60,000 nt of DNA from Takakia lepidozioides (lineage: Eukaryota > Streptophyta > Takakiopsida > Takakiales > Takakiaceae): positions 33,959,053 through 34,019,052 of the forward strand of contig CM060732.1 in assembly GCA_030704615.1 (NCBI GenBank), in the 5' to 3' direction. This document shows positions 23,201-35,975 of this stretch, piece by piece (the first letter of the stretch is position 1; each line of letters begins with the position of its first letter). The notes beneath the pieces were generated by a model, which had not been told where the DNA came from, searched no databases, and saw only the letters and a list, made by a program, of their open reading frames with translations. Both the position numbers and the translations under genes were made by a program.

Positions 23201-26200
23201 AGTTTCGTTTCCTCCGTGGCTGACAAGATCATTGGGAGGAAACTAATTGTCTGCGGTAGAGCAGTTAATTGGTGGACTAATGAGATTAAACTCAAGATAG
23301 CTGAGAGACGAGCCCTCTATAAAGAGTGCTGCAATTTGGAAACCAACAGAGAATTGTGGGCGAGGTACTACCAGCTCCGTAAAGATATCAATCAGCTTGT
23401 TAGGTCTCAGAAGAAATTATACTGGGACAAGTTATACAGTGAAATAAACTCAAACCACCATGGTGGTAATGACAAGAAATTCTGGTTGGCCCTTCAACGT
23501 TTGTACAAGCCGAAAAACGGTCAGCAAGTACAAGCGCTGAAGACTACTAAAGGTGCAGTGGTGACTTCATCGATTGACATTGTCAAAACCTTTGAAACTC
23601 ACTACAGTATCCTTGGCAGAACTTCTAGGTCTAACAGTGAGGGGTCTTCTGCTGAATGGAGGGACACAGTTGGAAAAACTGTTCCTATGATTCAAAACAG
23701 CCCTGATGAACTGGAGTATATTTCAATGGCTTATAATGCTCCCATTAGTTCTTCTGAGATTGTGGAAGCAATTGAACATTTAAATGGATATAAAGCTGGT
23801 GGACCTGATGGAATTGTCAACGAGCTTATCAAGCACGGTGGCGATCCCATGATAGAGGCCCTAGTTCTCCTCTTTAACCTTATCTGGAAGACTGAAATGA
23901 TCCCCTTTCGCTGGCGACAGGGGGTCATTGTCAATCTATACAAGAAGGGTGACAGAGAAGAACCGGGGAACTACCGTGGCATCACGCTCCTCAATGCTGT
24001 TGGCAAGACATTCTGCAGAGTTATAAGTACTCGTCTCGAGGTTGATCTGGAGTCTAGAGGTTGTTTCCACGAAGGCCAAGCTGGCTTTCGGCGAAACAGG
24101 GGCTGTGTGGATCATATCTTCACTCTAAGCCAGATTATCCAGGGAAGGAAAAAAGAAGGGAAACCCACTTATGTCTTTTTCCTGGATGTCAAAAAGGCTT
24201 ATGACACAGTGTGGAGAGATGGCCTATGGTTCCGCCTCTGGTCTTGTGGGATCAAGGGAAAGATGTGGAGAGTTGTCCACAACTTGTATGCTCACACCAA
24301 AAGCTGTGTCACTGTTAACGGACAGAAGTCCAACTTCTTTGACATAGACCAAGGTGTAGCTCAAGGATGTACTCTCTCCCCTCTGCTCTTCAATGTTTTC
24401 ATCAATCAACTCCTCAAGGATGTGGAAAGTGAGGGATTTGGGTTAAGGGTGGGTGATACCACCATACCAGCCCTTATGTTTGCGGATGACTTTGCAGGCA
24501 TAGGGGAGACTCCAACCAATCTCCAGGAGTTGATTGATTGCGCGAAGAGATACTTTGATCTTTGGGGGCTAGAGGCTAATGTCAGCAAATGTGCAGTGGT
24601 AGCATTCAACGACAGAGGAGAGGGAGGAAGTGATCTTAAGTGGCAGTGGGGTAGCCAAGAGATCCCGGTCCTCCTTCCTACACTTACCTGGGCGTTGAGT
24701 TCTCCTCCAATTGTAATTGGGATGCACATATCCAGAAAGTTGTTCAAACTGGCAAGGGCAAAGCTCTGGGGCTCACTAAATTTTTCCACTGCAGAGGGGT
24801 CAACTCTGAGGTTAAGAAAACCATGCTTTGTCGTGTTATTAGACCTGCCTTGGAGTACGGATCTGCTATATGGGTTGATAACTCCAACCAGGCTAAGTCT
24901 CTAGAATCCATTCAAGTGGGGGTGCTTAAGGAGTGTATGTCAGCATGCTCCAAAACAGCCAATGTGGCTGTTCGGGGTGAGTTTGGCATTCCGTCCCTAA
25001 GCTCCTGACGAGATGAATTCAAGGTCAGATGGTGGGGTCAGCTGCAACATATGCCCAACACCAGATATCCTAAGTTAATCGACTCTATATCTTGGAAACA
25101 GGACCGCCCTGTCAAACAGGCTAAGTCCTGGCAGAAGAGAGTAGAAGAGATTCTCAAGGACCTGGACCTGGATCCGCAAGTCTTGACCCTGCTGGATAAA
25201 TCTGACTTAGAGGCTGTAGTGTCCTCAGCCATGTCTGTTGCCATGAGATTGTCTGATGAAAATGAAGTTAGGCAGAAAACTTCCCTGAACTTGTTTCCAG
25301 TCTGTGACATGGGGGAGGACATCTTGGATGACCTCAAGGGTCTACCCACTCTCGGCACTAGACTGAAATTTAAACTCAGGGCAGGAAGCCTACCTTTGAA
25401 CAGCAAACAGAAGCAGAGAGGAAAGGGAGAGTGCAATTGCCCGTTGTGTGGGCAATCTGAAGACAGTATTCATTTTCTGATACACTGTCCGGGGTTCTCT
25501 CACCAAAGAGACGCTCTCTTCAAATCTATTAAGGGAATTGTGCCTGTACCCCTGTTTACCAACTTTGAAAGTCTCGAGGCTGAGCCAAAAGCCCAGGCCC
25601 TCCTGAGGCCTAGTTTTTGGGCAAATCACACACAGCAGATTGATGCTTGTGTGAAGGGATTTCTAGAGGATATCTGGAAAACCCGGATTAATTCTTTATA
25701 TGGAGGTAAGTCTTACTACCAACGTCAGCCCCTGACAGAGGTAGGTTCTGTCCCTTTTGTTCCCGCTCAAACTGGGCGCGGGGTCAATGGCCACAAGGCT
25801 ACGGCAAACAACGTCTTATGAGTACAATCTTTCAATCTCGGGTTTTGGACTGTAGAGGGATGGCATGTGCTTCGAGGTAGTTACCTCTCTCTGGGTCATA
25901 TGTAATTTGGTTATTTTTCTCTTGTATGCTTCTGTTAGGATATTTTGCTTATTGTTACAAATCTCGGTATTTCTTTCCGCATAGATTTTTCTCCTCCTCC
26001 ATGAGACATGCTCCCGCAGCAATCAGGGCCATTTGGCAATAAAAATCTTCCTTCTTTTCTGTTTTCACTTAATCTAGTTTGTCCCCTGGGACCTCTTGTC
26101 CTCCTCTGGACAAGATAAATTTCTTCCTTCTCTTCCTTTTCTTCATGGACGCGTAACAGATCTAAAAGAGAATCAAAAGATCGCTAACAAATTCTTTCTT

Positions 26201-29200
26201 CACCTCTCCTTTTTTCTCTCATCTGTGTGCCTAACAAGCCACATGTTACCCTCTCGCAAGCTAGAGGGCTAGGGCGATTTGAGGCATCAACATCACAAGG
26301 AAACCAAAGAAAAAAGAGTCGTACTGAAGCAAGCACAAATTATGGTGGGACTTCACCCCAAGGTATACTTCCTTCTTTTTGGAAGATGGTCACCTTCCAA
26401 TGGATGTCACCCGGCCAACCAAACTATCTCCAAACCAGTAAGCCCCTAGGTACCCACCCATTAGGCGACAGGTTCATCTAGTGAATACCTTTTATAGCTG
26501 TTTGACTACGATGGGTGGCATCCAACCGACACCTATGCTGCTTTGAACCCACAACCACTTGCAAGGTGGCCTACTGCCTGCCAGCTGTTGGATGCTGTGC
26601 TAGGCTTTAAATGATGGCACTATCAACTCATACATCAACATTCAATTCATTGCATTAGCTGTGCAGCAGCATTTTGCTAATATTTTATTACACCTGTTGG
26701 GCTGAAAGCCCCCCAAGGTTAGTATCCTCCAGGCCAGAGGAAGTCACAGGTAGTGTCATAGCTAGTGTTCACAGGCCCCGCTTAAGGACTATCTTGTCTT
26801 GCCTCCCCTACTCGGCTCACTGATAGCTGACATTAAGTTTTGAGATACAACTATTGTAATTCAGTGGAAGATACAACTAACCAGGTCCTTGAGCGAGATT
26901 TTTGCAAACAAGCGTTCGTCCACATCAGCCAGTTGTTCGTTTCTCAAACATGCCATCTTCTCCATATGCCTTCACACATTGTCCAGAAGGATTACTGTCA
27001 CTATTCTGCGGGATAACAGGAAATTAGAAAACTTCAACCAGAAAAACAGGCACAAAAACCCACTGAATCCAAAAATCCCTCCAGCCGCCTTTGTGACAAC
27101 AAAGAAGCATGTGCAATCAATTTGAGGTAAAATTGCCAGTTAGTTGTGTACCAGACAGTAGGCCAACATAAGGTTTTAAAAAACAGCTTAATAGGAGAGA
27201 GAGCTCACTAAGTGATGATTTGGCACCTGATTCAAGCTGTATAACCATAGCTGAAGAGCAAAATAATGGCAGATAAACAGTTTAACAAATTACCGTTTCT
27301 CCTCCTTAATTATGAAGCTCAAGGGCCCAACAGCTTCTTCAAATTCCTCCCTTTTGATGGCCCAACACTCAACATTGTCAATGGCAAGTGCGGTGATCGA
27401 TCTAGTGGGAGCATCCAACAAAACCCACTCTCCAATACACTTCACTTCCTCTTTTGTCTCAGAGGTGCCATTTGTCATCATCCTTGCCCAGCTTCCCCCT
27501 GGCAGATCAAGACTTGCTCTGGGCAATTGAAACACGCCCAGGGATTGGTCCTCAGAATCATCATGGTAGGTTACTTCGACATGGCCTTTGAGGACAAGAT
27601 AGAAGGTGTCCAGTACATCATCCTGCATGGACACGCAAACTTAGTTTGCTCAGCTCGCTGCAGGCTTCAAGTTTATCCAGACTGACTCAAGCAACCAGCC
27701 TATCACACATAGGTGCTCAGTTGGAACTACAGTTCCTTGAGTCCATACTGCTGAAACAGGAGCAAAACACAGGAACAACAAAGAAGAAACAATGTCCTTC
27801 AACTTTTTCAATCATGGCTTACGCATGGTTCTTGTACCAAACAATGTATGAATGCATTCCAACAAAGCTAGTCACCATATATCTCCTATCGCTCGCATTA
27901 TTGTACTCCGGAACCCTATCCTTTCTTGTGAAAATTCACCCTCTATAAATGGAAGTGTGAGAGTCAGCGTGTCCACAAAACCCACCTGCCTCACAATAGT
28001 TTCACCAGCAGCAAAGGAGACCTTAGTCAGAGCATCTGCTAGGCAGTGCAACTGTGACAGGGAGAGATTGGCCAAAATTTCCACCGACCGTAAGAGCTTT
28101 AATGAGGGTCGTTGTGAGGACCGCATCATCAAGACACCACGGAAGGCCTCTCGCTCCAGCACCCACAGGCTACCATCTGTCACTGCTCGCACTGTTGCCT
28201 GCCTTGGCTTGCAACAACTGTATTTTCCACCTCAACCCATCAGGCCAAAACTTCATAATCACCTCTTCACCTTCTGGAGGTACAAAATATTTTCGACCAT
28301 CATCACTGGCACCTTGTCTGTATTGAGAGCTTCCATCTTGCAGGATTTTATTTTTGTGATAAATTGGTTGCAAAGGAGGAAGGAGAAAATCCACGATGTC
28401 CACACAAGGCCCAGAGGGCCTCTGGGACGTGTATTGTGGAAGTTGCTTCATAGCTACAAATTGAAGTAAATCACTTGACAAATGACGGAAGACTGGAAGA
28501 GGAGGTAATTACATGAGTGCCAGCTCTCCAAAGCAGGGGCTTGAGTCGGCATCGTAGCAATGAACCACAGTACCCAGAGCCTGGCTACCTGTGGCCGTAT
28601 TCTGACAGACATCCAGATCCTTTGCATTAATCTACAACCTTTCCTCTCAAGACTTGTATGGCAGATTAATCCCATTTCAACAGCATGCATCAATAGCCAC
28701 TGGCTTTATAGTCGGCAGCAGGCTCACTATTGAACTTTGTTCCTGGAAAATGGAGGATGGAGCCAATGTTCTCTCTCTCAAGAATACTTCTCCAAAATGT
28801 CTCTGCTGTAGAGACCCATGGAATCCCCACATCAGAGGTCCTTGGCACCCTGCGGAAAATCTCCACCACCTATGAACCAAAATAGAATGGGCTAAAAGAA
28901 GTGATAGAAGACATTGTAGTCTGAAAAGTGCAGCTTCATTGTCAGGTTAAGTATGGAACTCTGGTAAAGGTATGCCAAGGTACCTGAGAGATCAACACTT
29001 CAAATTCCCCATTTTCGACAATGTAAAAGAGATCTCCCTCTGAGCCCTGTTACAATAACAATTGCAATGGAGAAGCGCAGACCAGTGGGTGTGCCAAAGG
29101 AAGAAGGTGTGAGAGCGACCCAGTACGACTCTTTCAAACATGTAACCATCCAAACAGTCATGTTCTCGCAAGCAAACCAACATATCATGGAAGCCCAAAC

Positions 29201-32200
29201 AGGAATATAGATAACAGCAGGAGGCCTTCCATAAACTTGAAAAGGAGGAAACCATTACCTGGCGAATGACAATGTCCCCAGCACATACATCAATCTGGTC
29301 CATGCATTCGCAGAGAGTGTGGCGTTGCTTCTGTGTCAAACTCTGGAACAAGAAGTTGCATCGCATTGCCCGAGTGATTTGTGCCTGATATGTCAAGTAT
29401 GTCAATACCAAATTTGAGCTGAAATAGGACAAAAGCTTGACCTCCACATTGCTGGAATACATGTTGTGAAGGGTATGACAGAACTACTGGAAATCAGCTG
29501 GTCTGGCTGGGCTGCAGACCTCCAAGTCAGTGAATAACACACCACTCACACATAGCAAGTCCAATGATTGATCATCTGGACTCCCACGAAATCTCGCTAC
29601 AAAAAATTGGCTTATTCCATGCCGCAGCTGTTTGCATTGGTCAATCAGTGCATTTTGACATAATCCCTACATACAATGCAAGCATTTAACGATCCTGAGT
29701 TCAGCACAAAAGCCATTTCGCTGTGAAACGATCTAGGGCCTTTCATACGGATTTGGTGTAGCACTTGTCACAGACAAAGCCTTCATGCCCAGTCTATCAG
29801 AAATGTCAGGAATGTGACATTCCACAGCTATTTATTGGTAAGAGCTGATACAGACTGAAAAGACCTTTTTCTACAGTACAAAGCTGAACAATTCTCTACG
29901 TAACATGAAGATTGACCAAAACTAGCCTAGAACAGCCTCTGACGAACACATTGTAGTGAGGTCGATGACGGACACTTGCAAGAAGCCTACCTCTTCTTCA
30001 GGAGTCTTTGGGTGAGGTTCTGAGGGGGGCACCCACGGTTCATCTTGCTCCAACAAAGCCTCAATTGCACCTCGAGCCTTTGACAGGTCATTACGTGCAG
30101 GGCGAACAGCTTTGGAGGCTTCTCGCCCAATTCGCACAGGCGACTTTCTGCCTGATATTGTCTGGACCAACTGCGGTTCTGGCTCTTCAACTGCAACCTG
30201 TCAAGGGTCACTTCAAAAGTTACCCACTTGAATCCCCTACATGTTGAACCACCTAGTGTGGCCGTGACTGGTTGCAGAGCAGTGATCAGCAATTAATTTG
30301 GAGACACCAGTCCTAAATCCCTGCCCTTGCACTGCTGCTTTATAATATTCTCACACTCAAATGTCAAATGTCTCCCTCAAAATGATAGGGGGAAGGTGTG
30401 GACTGAGTCCACAGAACACAGTGGCCTGACCCCGAGACTTAAGAAGGATGCAAGCAACACCACTCCCAGTGCATTCATAGAAGCCTACTCAAAAGAGTTT
30501 AGAAACAGAATAAAACGGGGTAAGACTCACACATACTTGTTGAAGGCCATTAATCCAAACAACAATTATTGTTATGTCATCAGTGCGAGTCTCATATTGC
30601 AGCCATAGCCGGTAGGACTCTGCCACAATGGCAGCACAAGCATCCTTTGGGTCCTTATACTTGGCCACCTGTCTCAACAAACAACAGAAAGAGGGGTACA
30701 GTTGAAGCTGAAACACACCACACATCTCTTTGCCACCAACCAGGGGGCAACAATTCCGCATCTTGTTCTTCATCTGGCTGATTTGTAAGATGACTTCTAA
30801 GTATTGGAGAGTACAAAATATCACATCATAGTCTCCCATATCTGGTCACAACCCAGAGGTCTGTATTACCATAAACAATCCTTTGATTGATCAAACCGGT
30901 TCAAAATTCAAACTTGATCAAGCGCAAGCATCAACACTTCATTAAGTTGCAAATCAATGACAACAGTTTGCAAGGAGGCACAGAGGATCCAGAGCCCTGT
31001 GTCCATTTCTGCCTCTATGATAACAGGCATGTTCAAGCTCTATCAAACTTTTCAGGCACCTGAGATACACCAATCATTTCTCAGCACAAGATTGAAGCAA
31101 ACCGAAAGCACAATTGAACCCACCTTGTACTTCCAAAACAAGCCCCACTTACTTTATCCCTGCAGTATCAGATTACCACTGCCGCTGATAATCTGCATAG
31201 GGATTTGAGTAGGAAGGAGAAGGACAAATTAATCCCAACAGATCCCAGAGATTCATTCTCTCAAATGACTGCAAGGGCAAATTACCCACCATATCAATGA
31301 CAGCTTGGCTGGAGAGAAACTCAAAAACACCATCACTGGCAATCACAAAGAAGGGATTCTTTGGTGTGAGCTCCATAACTAGAACCTCGGGCACTGCTAT
31401 TACACCAATCTGCTCTGCCACTGTGTCCCCTATGCTTCTAGTGAAGGCAGTGCCTGGGTACATGCCATTAGCCACCCATAGGCGGGGGGGGTCACCATCA
31501 TCATCGTCCTCCCCTTCCCAGCACTGAACGGTAGGATCCTTTAACCCCTCAACCTGGTCGAGGGTCAAAACCCGAGCCCCACAATTTTTCACGCGAGCAC
31601 ATTCGTCAGCCCGATATGGAGTTTGGTCGCTGGAGAGATCGACTGCAACCAGCTTTTTCCCCTTCTTCTTAGCTATGACTGCTCGTGAATCACCAACATT
31701 AGCTACATAGAGTGTGCTGCCTCGGACCAGCACAGTGATGCCGGTTGTCCCACTCATTGAATCATTAATATTATATCGGTGCAGCTGCAAGTTGGTGGCG
31801 ACAAATGCTGAATGATAGGCCTGAATAACATCTTTGCCGAAATGGCGATTCCTGAGCAGATTCCGACACAGATGTTTCTGTGCAAACTGAGCACAATCAG
31901 TACCAAACTCTCCATGTCCGTCAAAAACCCCAAAGAAATGGTCATTAGGATCATCACCGAATGATGTATGTACACAGAAACTGTCTTGATTGGTCTTATC
32001 TGGGTCTTCAGGATAGTACCCTCTTTGGGTTAAGTATGAGTATTGTAGCTCAAATTTCCTAGCTGGCACCGTCACCACCCTAGAACCACTGACAGGAAGG
32101 TATTCATCAGAGAGACCTGCAAGGTAAGGTGATCCACTATCAAGGTCCAGAGCATGTAATGAGGGGGATTCTCGGTTTCCTGCATTGGACTTGAGGTAAT

Positions 32201-32744
32201 TCCAAGAGCTCGATTTTGGTGTTCGACTATCTGGTCGCACCTTGGGTGTCTCGGTTCTGACCTTAGGTGTTCCACCATCTAATCTAAACTTCGGTGTCCA
32301 ACTAGATCTCAGTTTTGGTGTCTGGGTAGGTGTTTTGTCTGATCTGATTTTGGGTGTTGCAGTCGCTGACCTGAGCTTAGGTGTTCCACTGGCTGATCTA
32401 AGCTTCGGAGTTCCACCTTTCTCAGACTTGAGCTTCGGAGTTCCACCTTTCTCAGACTTCAACTTCGGAGTTCCACCTTTCTCAGGCTTCAACTTCGGAG
32501 TTCCCCGTTTCTGTGAGCGCACCCTAGGTAGTGCTGTTGGGATTCCAGTTGCATCTGTGTCTGTATCAACCACCCTGCTGGGTAATGGTTTTGGTGCTCC
32601 CAGGGCATCTCTATCCATGCCATCACTCTCTGAGCTGAGAGTTTCTAGGCCCCCGTGTTGGTGCAGTTCGTGGCCCTTAGGAACCTCATCGACCCGCCGG
32701 TCGGGCAGCTCCGAGGCTGCGCTTTTCCCCATGATGCACCCCAT
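17295..32744 (-). CDS. PP2C phosphatase / two cyclic-nucleotide-binding domains / kinase-like fusion protein
   Basis: Plant-specific architecture as in Arabidopsis At2g20050. Exons, 5' to 3': 32744-31290, 30668-30537, 30197-29991, 29384-29259, 29046-28984, 28869-about 28728, 28198-27986, 27622-27294, about 20155-19825, 19442-19377, 18760-18639, 18321-18165, 17537-17295. The start at 32744 gives MGCIMGKS, a likely myristoylation/palmitoylation signal; 32798 is in frame upstream. A TPK-repeat linker is followed by PP2[63 protein letters not shown]. Two cyclic-nucleotide-binding domains follow ([37 protein letters not shown] with [12 protein letters not shown]). The AGC-like kinase domain has YRGVSPD and DFRF instead of YRDLKPE and DFG, so it is a probable pseudokinase. 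Exon 6 needs removal of one T (TTTT, plus-strand 28794-28797) to join [18 protein letters not shown] to GEVFLRER; its 3' limit is uncertain. An antisense LINE sits in the 7-kb intron. Confidence 0.85.
21282..22142 (+). CDS. LINE ORF1-like protein with tandem 47-residue repeats
   Basis: A 286-residue open frame immediately 5' of the endonuclease/RT ORF, the position of a LINE ORF1. The N-terminal half has no motif that I recognise, not even a CCHC knuckle. The C-terminal half is made of near-identical repeats of [17 protein letters not shown] followed by an (S)[13 protein letters not shown] segment and a CAEPER segment. The DNA period is 141 nt, starting at 21789, 21930 and 22071, with a partial unit upstream. 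The encoded protein would be a template-binding particle component by analogy only. Confidence 0.6.
   Translation: MGSGWFLCLNLWPAKTIKNLAPININTPQGDPWELVTYAKSRVSCVVFGVNPRMDDVSFKTTCSSLGLDFMANGTISRLDNRGTLKVAMTESASNRVPHQFNLKEVRPLTGWRAVLDIGDSMGRSKTTKGNNFNLRVSNRFDALDDVESKQPEGQDAPKCTEPERPESEGFGTLNGLPILKVYTRRTNSIHGVIVPKPSDGQSVPKCAEPERRVTEGFGTLNGLPILKVYTRRAKSIHGVIVPKQSDGQSAPMCAEPVRRVTERFGTLNGLPILKVYTRRAKSTHG
21735..22142 (+). repeat. 141-nt in-frame tandem repeat in LINE ORF1
   Basis: About 2.9 copies of a 141-nt unit (47 codons), all in frame; the units begin with GGATTTGGTACTCT or a close variant. Confidence 0.9.
22154..25821 (+). pseudogene. LINE ORF2: endonuclease-reverse transcriptase, frameshifted
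   Basis: An EEP-type endonuclease domain comes first ([25 protein letters not shown]). Reverse transcriptase follows: [71 protein letters not shown], and the catalytic [12 protein letters not shown]-terminal Cys/His segment, [20 protein letters not shown], ends the protein. The first frame runs to 24904, but family-like sequence continues in another frame from about 24690 (YLGVEFSSN onwards), marking a frameshift. There is also an in-frame TGA at about 25006-25008 before the last part, 25051-25821. The catalytic residues remain, so inactivation appears recent. It starts only 11 bp after ORF1. Confidence 0.9.
26528..26580 (-). mobile_element. Possible diverged SINE fragment (copy 3)
   Basis: On the minus strand a GTGGTTGTGGGTTCAAAGC stretch resembles the B-box region of the two SINE copies at 460-566 and 35976-36082. 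The A box is degenerate. It lies in the same PP2C-gene intron as the LINE. Confidence 0.35.
32220..32510 (-). repeat. TPK-repeat coding array in the PP2C gene linker
   Basis: Roughly ten copies of a (G)TPK(L/V/I)(K/R)-type motif between the N-terminus and the phosphatase domain. In DNA the best-conserved copies are about 30-nt units (GGAGTTCCACCTTTCTCAGA on the + strand). The run is basic and rich in Thr-Pro, so it offers many proline-directed phosphorylation sites and is likely disordered. Confidence 0.8.
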
Positions 32745-35700
32745 CGTTTCATCCACGAGGAGAGACCCAAAAGGAGGAGAGAGATAGCAATGTATCAATC
32801 ACGGATTCCGCTATCCGCAGAACCCTGTGTGGGTGTTGGTACTGCGCGTCATTCCCTCACGTTTCCATCCTTTACCATAGCCCTTCCAATAGGCGTCTAG
32901 AGTTGCCCGGAACCTGAAGGAATGCATCAGAGTAATAAGACCCCGGTGCCCCCTTCCACCTGCTAGAGGAATCCCCTCGCTTCATCAGTCTTCATCCTCC
33001 TATCGTTTGGGAGAGGAAAGTTTTGAAAGTTCAGACTTTAAAAAGTATTATCCTCGCTGAATTCTAAGACGCAATCCCGTTGCCCGCAACTCCATCAATT
33101 GTCGGACGAAACTGGCGCTTTCAATTCACTCAGACTAGGGAATCTCCAACCTTGAGAAGATGCATTGATCAATGAGCACAGCAGGCTCTCTGAAGAATTC
33201 ATGCCCGAGTGCATCGACCGCTAAAACAGCCACAGAGACTACCCAGAAGAAGCACACAATGCGGAATCAGAAAATTCAGCAAATACTGGAAACAAAGAGC
33301 AGCCCAATTGCATTCCTGGCTCGAAATCCTGTGAGTGCCGAGACCTCACCACATTCAAGCAGATCCTCGTCTCCTGTCAACCACAAGCGGGACCTCTAAA
33401 TTCCGCCATAGCCACACAGCGACCCCGGAGTCCAAAATCTCCCTTAGCAGCAGAAATCAAGCGCCGACACCACTTGACAAACCGATGTCACTCCCACAAT
33501 CTCTGCTCAGCTTTCCCATCTACGCTAACCTCCAAAACTCTCAAGACAAAGCTGTCTACAAGTGAAAAAAAACCTTCGCCAGCAACCAAGCCCAGAGCCC
33601 TTTCCCTGATAGCGCCGTAAGACAATTCCTCGCCATAACCTCAACGCCGGTGCCCACAAGATGGTGCAGCGTCAAGCGCCATAGCCGAAGCTCTTCAAGA
33701 CCACACAAATGTTCAAACCAAAGAGAAGAGGGAGCGCTGAGCTGACCCATCACCGCGCCGAGCCCCAGTCCGGGGTAATAGGGTCCCTGCCCTCCTATTC
33801 CGTGTTGCTAGTTTCCTTTCTTCTTTCTTCTTTCTTGTTTGTGGCTAAGTAACTTGATCCACGTCACATTTCCTCTTACATTTTTGCTTGTCTTCTTGTG
33901 GACCGATGTCTTCCTTCACTCAGGAATGTTGGGTTGTTGAGTTGCAGTTGGCGGGGCGGGGCTCCAGCTTTCTACACTGCAGTGTAGCGACAAATGACAT
34001 TGTCAGCTGCAAATCCATCATGGGATAACTTAGATCTTCAGCGATGCTGAGGCTAAGAGGCACAGATACTTTTTTCTCCACCAAAGCTGAGCTTGCCATG
34101 CAGACTGTGGAGCAGTGCAGCTGTATAGCTAGGTACAATACTGCGTAACTGTTTATCCCGAATCGGAAATGGAAAGGCAGACCCCAGAAAGGGGAGTCAA
34201 TGCGCCGAAAGGAAAGGTCGTGGGATTCAGAGCGTGCATATTTAGTTGTAACTTGTAGGCTTTCTAAAGCAGCCCCACACTATCCTCCAGTCATCACTCT
34301 GCCTACATGTGATGTGCGGCTGTAGATTCACTGCCATCATGACTTTATCTCTGTGGGTTTGTCCCCACTTTTGTGGTCTCATTCTACTTAGTACCTGGCA
34401 AGTCTGTAGGCTTTGCCTCTCCGCGCACAGTGTCTGATTAGTAAGCACAGCTTGCCAAGCAAATGATGCAAGGAGTTGAATGGATCGATTTCACAGTTAC
34501 TTCTTGGGACGTGGGCACTCAGCTGAGAACCATTTATCGGCCCTCTGATGAGCTATCATCACTACTTACAGCAAATCCTTTTACGCCATGATCACACAGT
34601 TATCGAGAAACCTCTGATCAGCGCTGTGGCGAAATGAATGTGCAAAAAGGTTTTATCATGAATGTGGAAGGCTGCTTCTTCCAGCACACCTCATGACATG
34701 TCACTAGGTTTGTCTGCATGGGAACAGGCCTTCAGAGACAGCATTGCTCCGTAGATTGCAAGCAGGGCAGCCCAATCTTGTAGCACTGCCACTGTCATAT
34801 GTGATGACTCGATGAGGTCACTGTTGAGGATGAATCCACTGCACACCATGGATTGACACAACACAACCGAAGCTAGTATGGAGGTATTGAATGGGGGGAA
34901 TCTTTGGGAACCTGTATTGTTGGTCACGTGTAGCACGCTTGGTGGTGAATGAATCCCCATGTACTTACAATTGTCTATTATAGACTAGGTAGATGTAAAG
35001 GGGGGCCGCACGTTTTTAGGTTAACCCCTAATCTAAAGGCCTAGTGATAACTTTTTGCACCCTTGATTGCACCCCTGAGCCACCTTTTCATTCATTAGTA
35101 AAACTGTGCTGAGATCTACACAACTTGACGGTTCAAATGATGTAACTAACTCTACCCCTTTACCTCCACCTCCGGTAAGAATTGGAATTTATATCCATTT
35201 TATGAGCATGAAAATATTCTATAATCTTTGCAAAATAGAAACAAATTCACAAATCGTATCGAAATTCCTAAATGGCCGATTGGATTGAGTCTAATTTCCA
35301 GAAGAATGCAGTGGCCATCCCCGGCGACCCTACCGCGCTTGCATTCAACTCGTCGCGTAAGCGTAGTCTTCAAAAATTGCAGGCATGGCCACATGTAAAT
35401 TCTATTTAGCACCCATGTGGCAGGAATAAGGAGGCGACATAGCTAGAAAAGTGGCTATATAACAGGTGTCATATTTTAACAGGTCCATGTAGGACAAATC
35501 TGGCTCCTGATATTTAACCATTGGCGATTTTCTTGATTTTTATTCCCATAATTCCTTGGTAAAAGTAGCTGACCCATTTTCCAGGTCGAAATATGGCGAT
35601 TTTTCGCTGGCTGTTGGCGAGCTTCTCATAAGTTTTCAGATTTTTTAGACAAGTTTTGGGTGTACCTACTATGCAGTGATCAAGAGGAGTCCACACACTG

Positions 35701-35975
35701 CATTTCTAGCACTTTGCCACCCTTTTAATTTTAAGAAATAATTCAGAACGCAACCCCAAGCCTCTCATTTTTTATTAATAGCGTCTTGAATCAATGTTTT
35801 TAAATTTTCAGACTCTCTGCCTAGAGGGGCCCATACATATTTCTTAAGGGGGTGATTAATGGGCGTGGACACAACCAAACAACCTACATATGCTTGAATA
35901 TATATATATATATTACTTTTCTCGAAGGAAGTGTAATTTATGGAGTCACTTCACCCCTAAGGGGTGCGGCCTTCC
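32745..35975. other. Upstream region of the PP2C fusion gene and repeat-like intergenic DNA
   Basis: The first few hundred bases should hold the promoter and 5' UTR of the minus-strand gene. Open frames such as 33172-33399 (+) and 33556-33753 (-) overlap without recognisable domains. No gene, RNA or transposon end could be supported. Confidence 0.35.

Larger units (their letters stand above)
21100..26060 (+). mobile_element. Nearly full-length non-LTR retrotransposon (LINE), degenerate, antisense in a host intron
   Basis: Contains ORF1 (21282-22142) and an endonuclease/reverse-transcriptase ORF2 (22154-25821, broken). The 3' limit is placed near an AATAAAA-like stretch at about 26038; the 5' limit is uncertain and no target duplication was identified. 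The element is on the + strand inside the 27294-to-20155 intron of the minus-strand PP2C fusion gene. Related truncated copies occur at 37.4-38.3 kb. The clade is not assigned: the endonuclease is AP/EEP-type, the RT motif is FADD, and no RNase H is visible. Confidence 0.85.

Noticed and set aside
26227-26481. 84-residue frame in the PP2C-gene intron as a missing exon
   Set aside because: Wrong strand for that gene and no domain match.
32242-32787. 181-residue plus-strand frame with repeated FGVPP
   Set aside because: It is the antisense shadow of the TPK repeats in the PP2C exon, which has full phosphatase homology downstream.
35898-35920. AT dinucleotide run as a promoter TATA region
   Set aside because: No gene follows on either strand; it is treated as a simple repeat.
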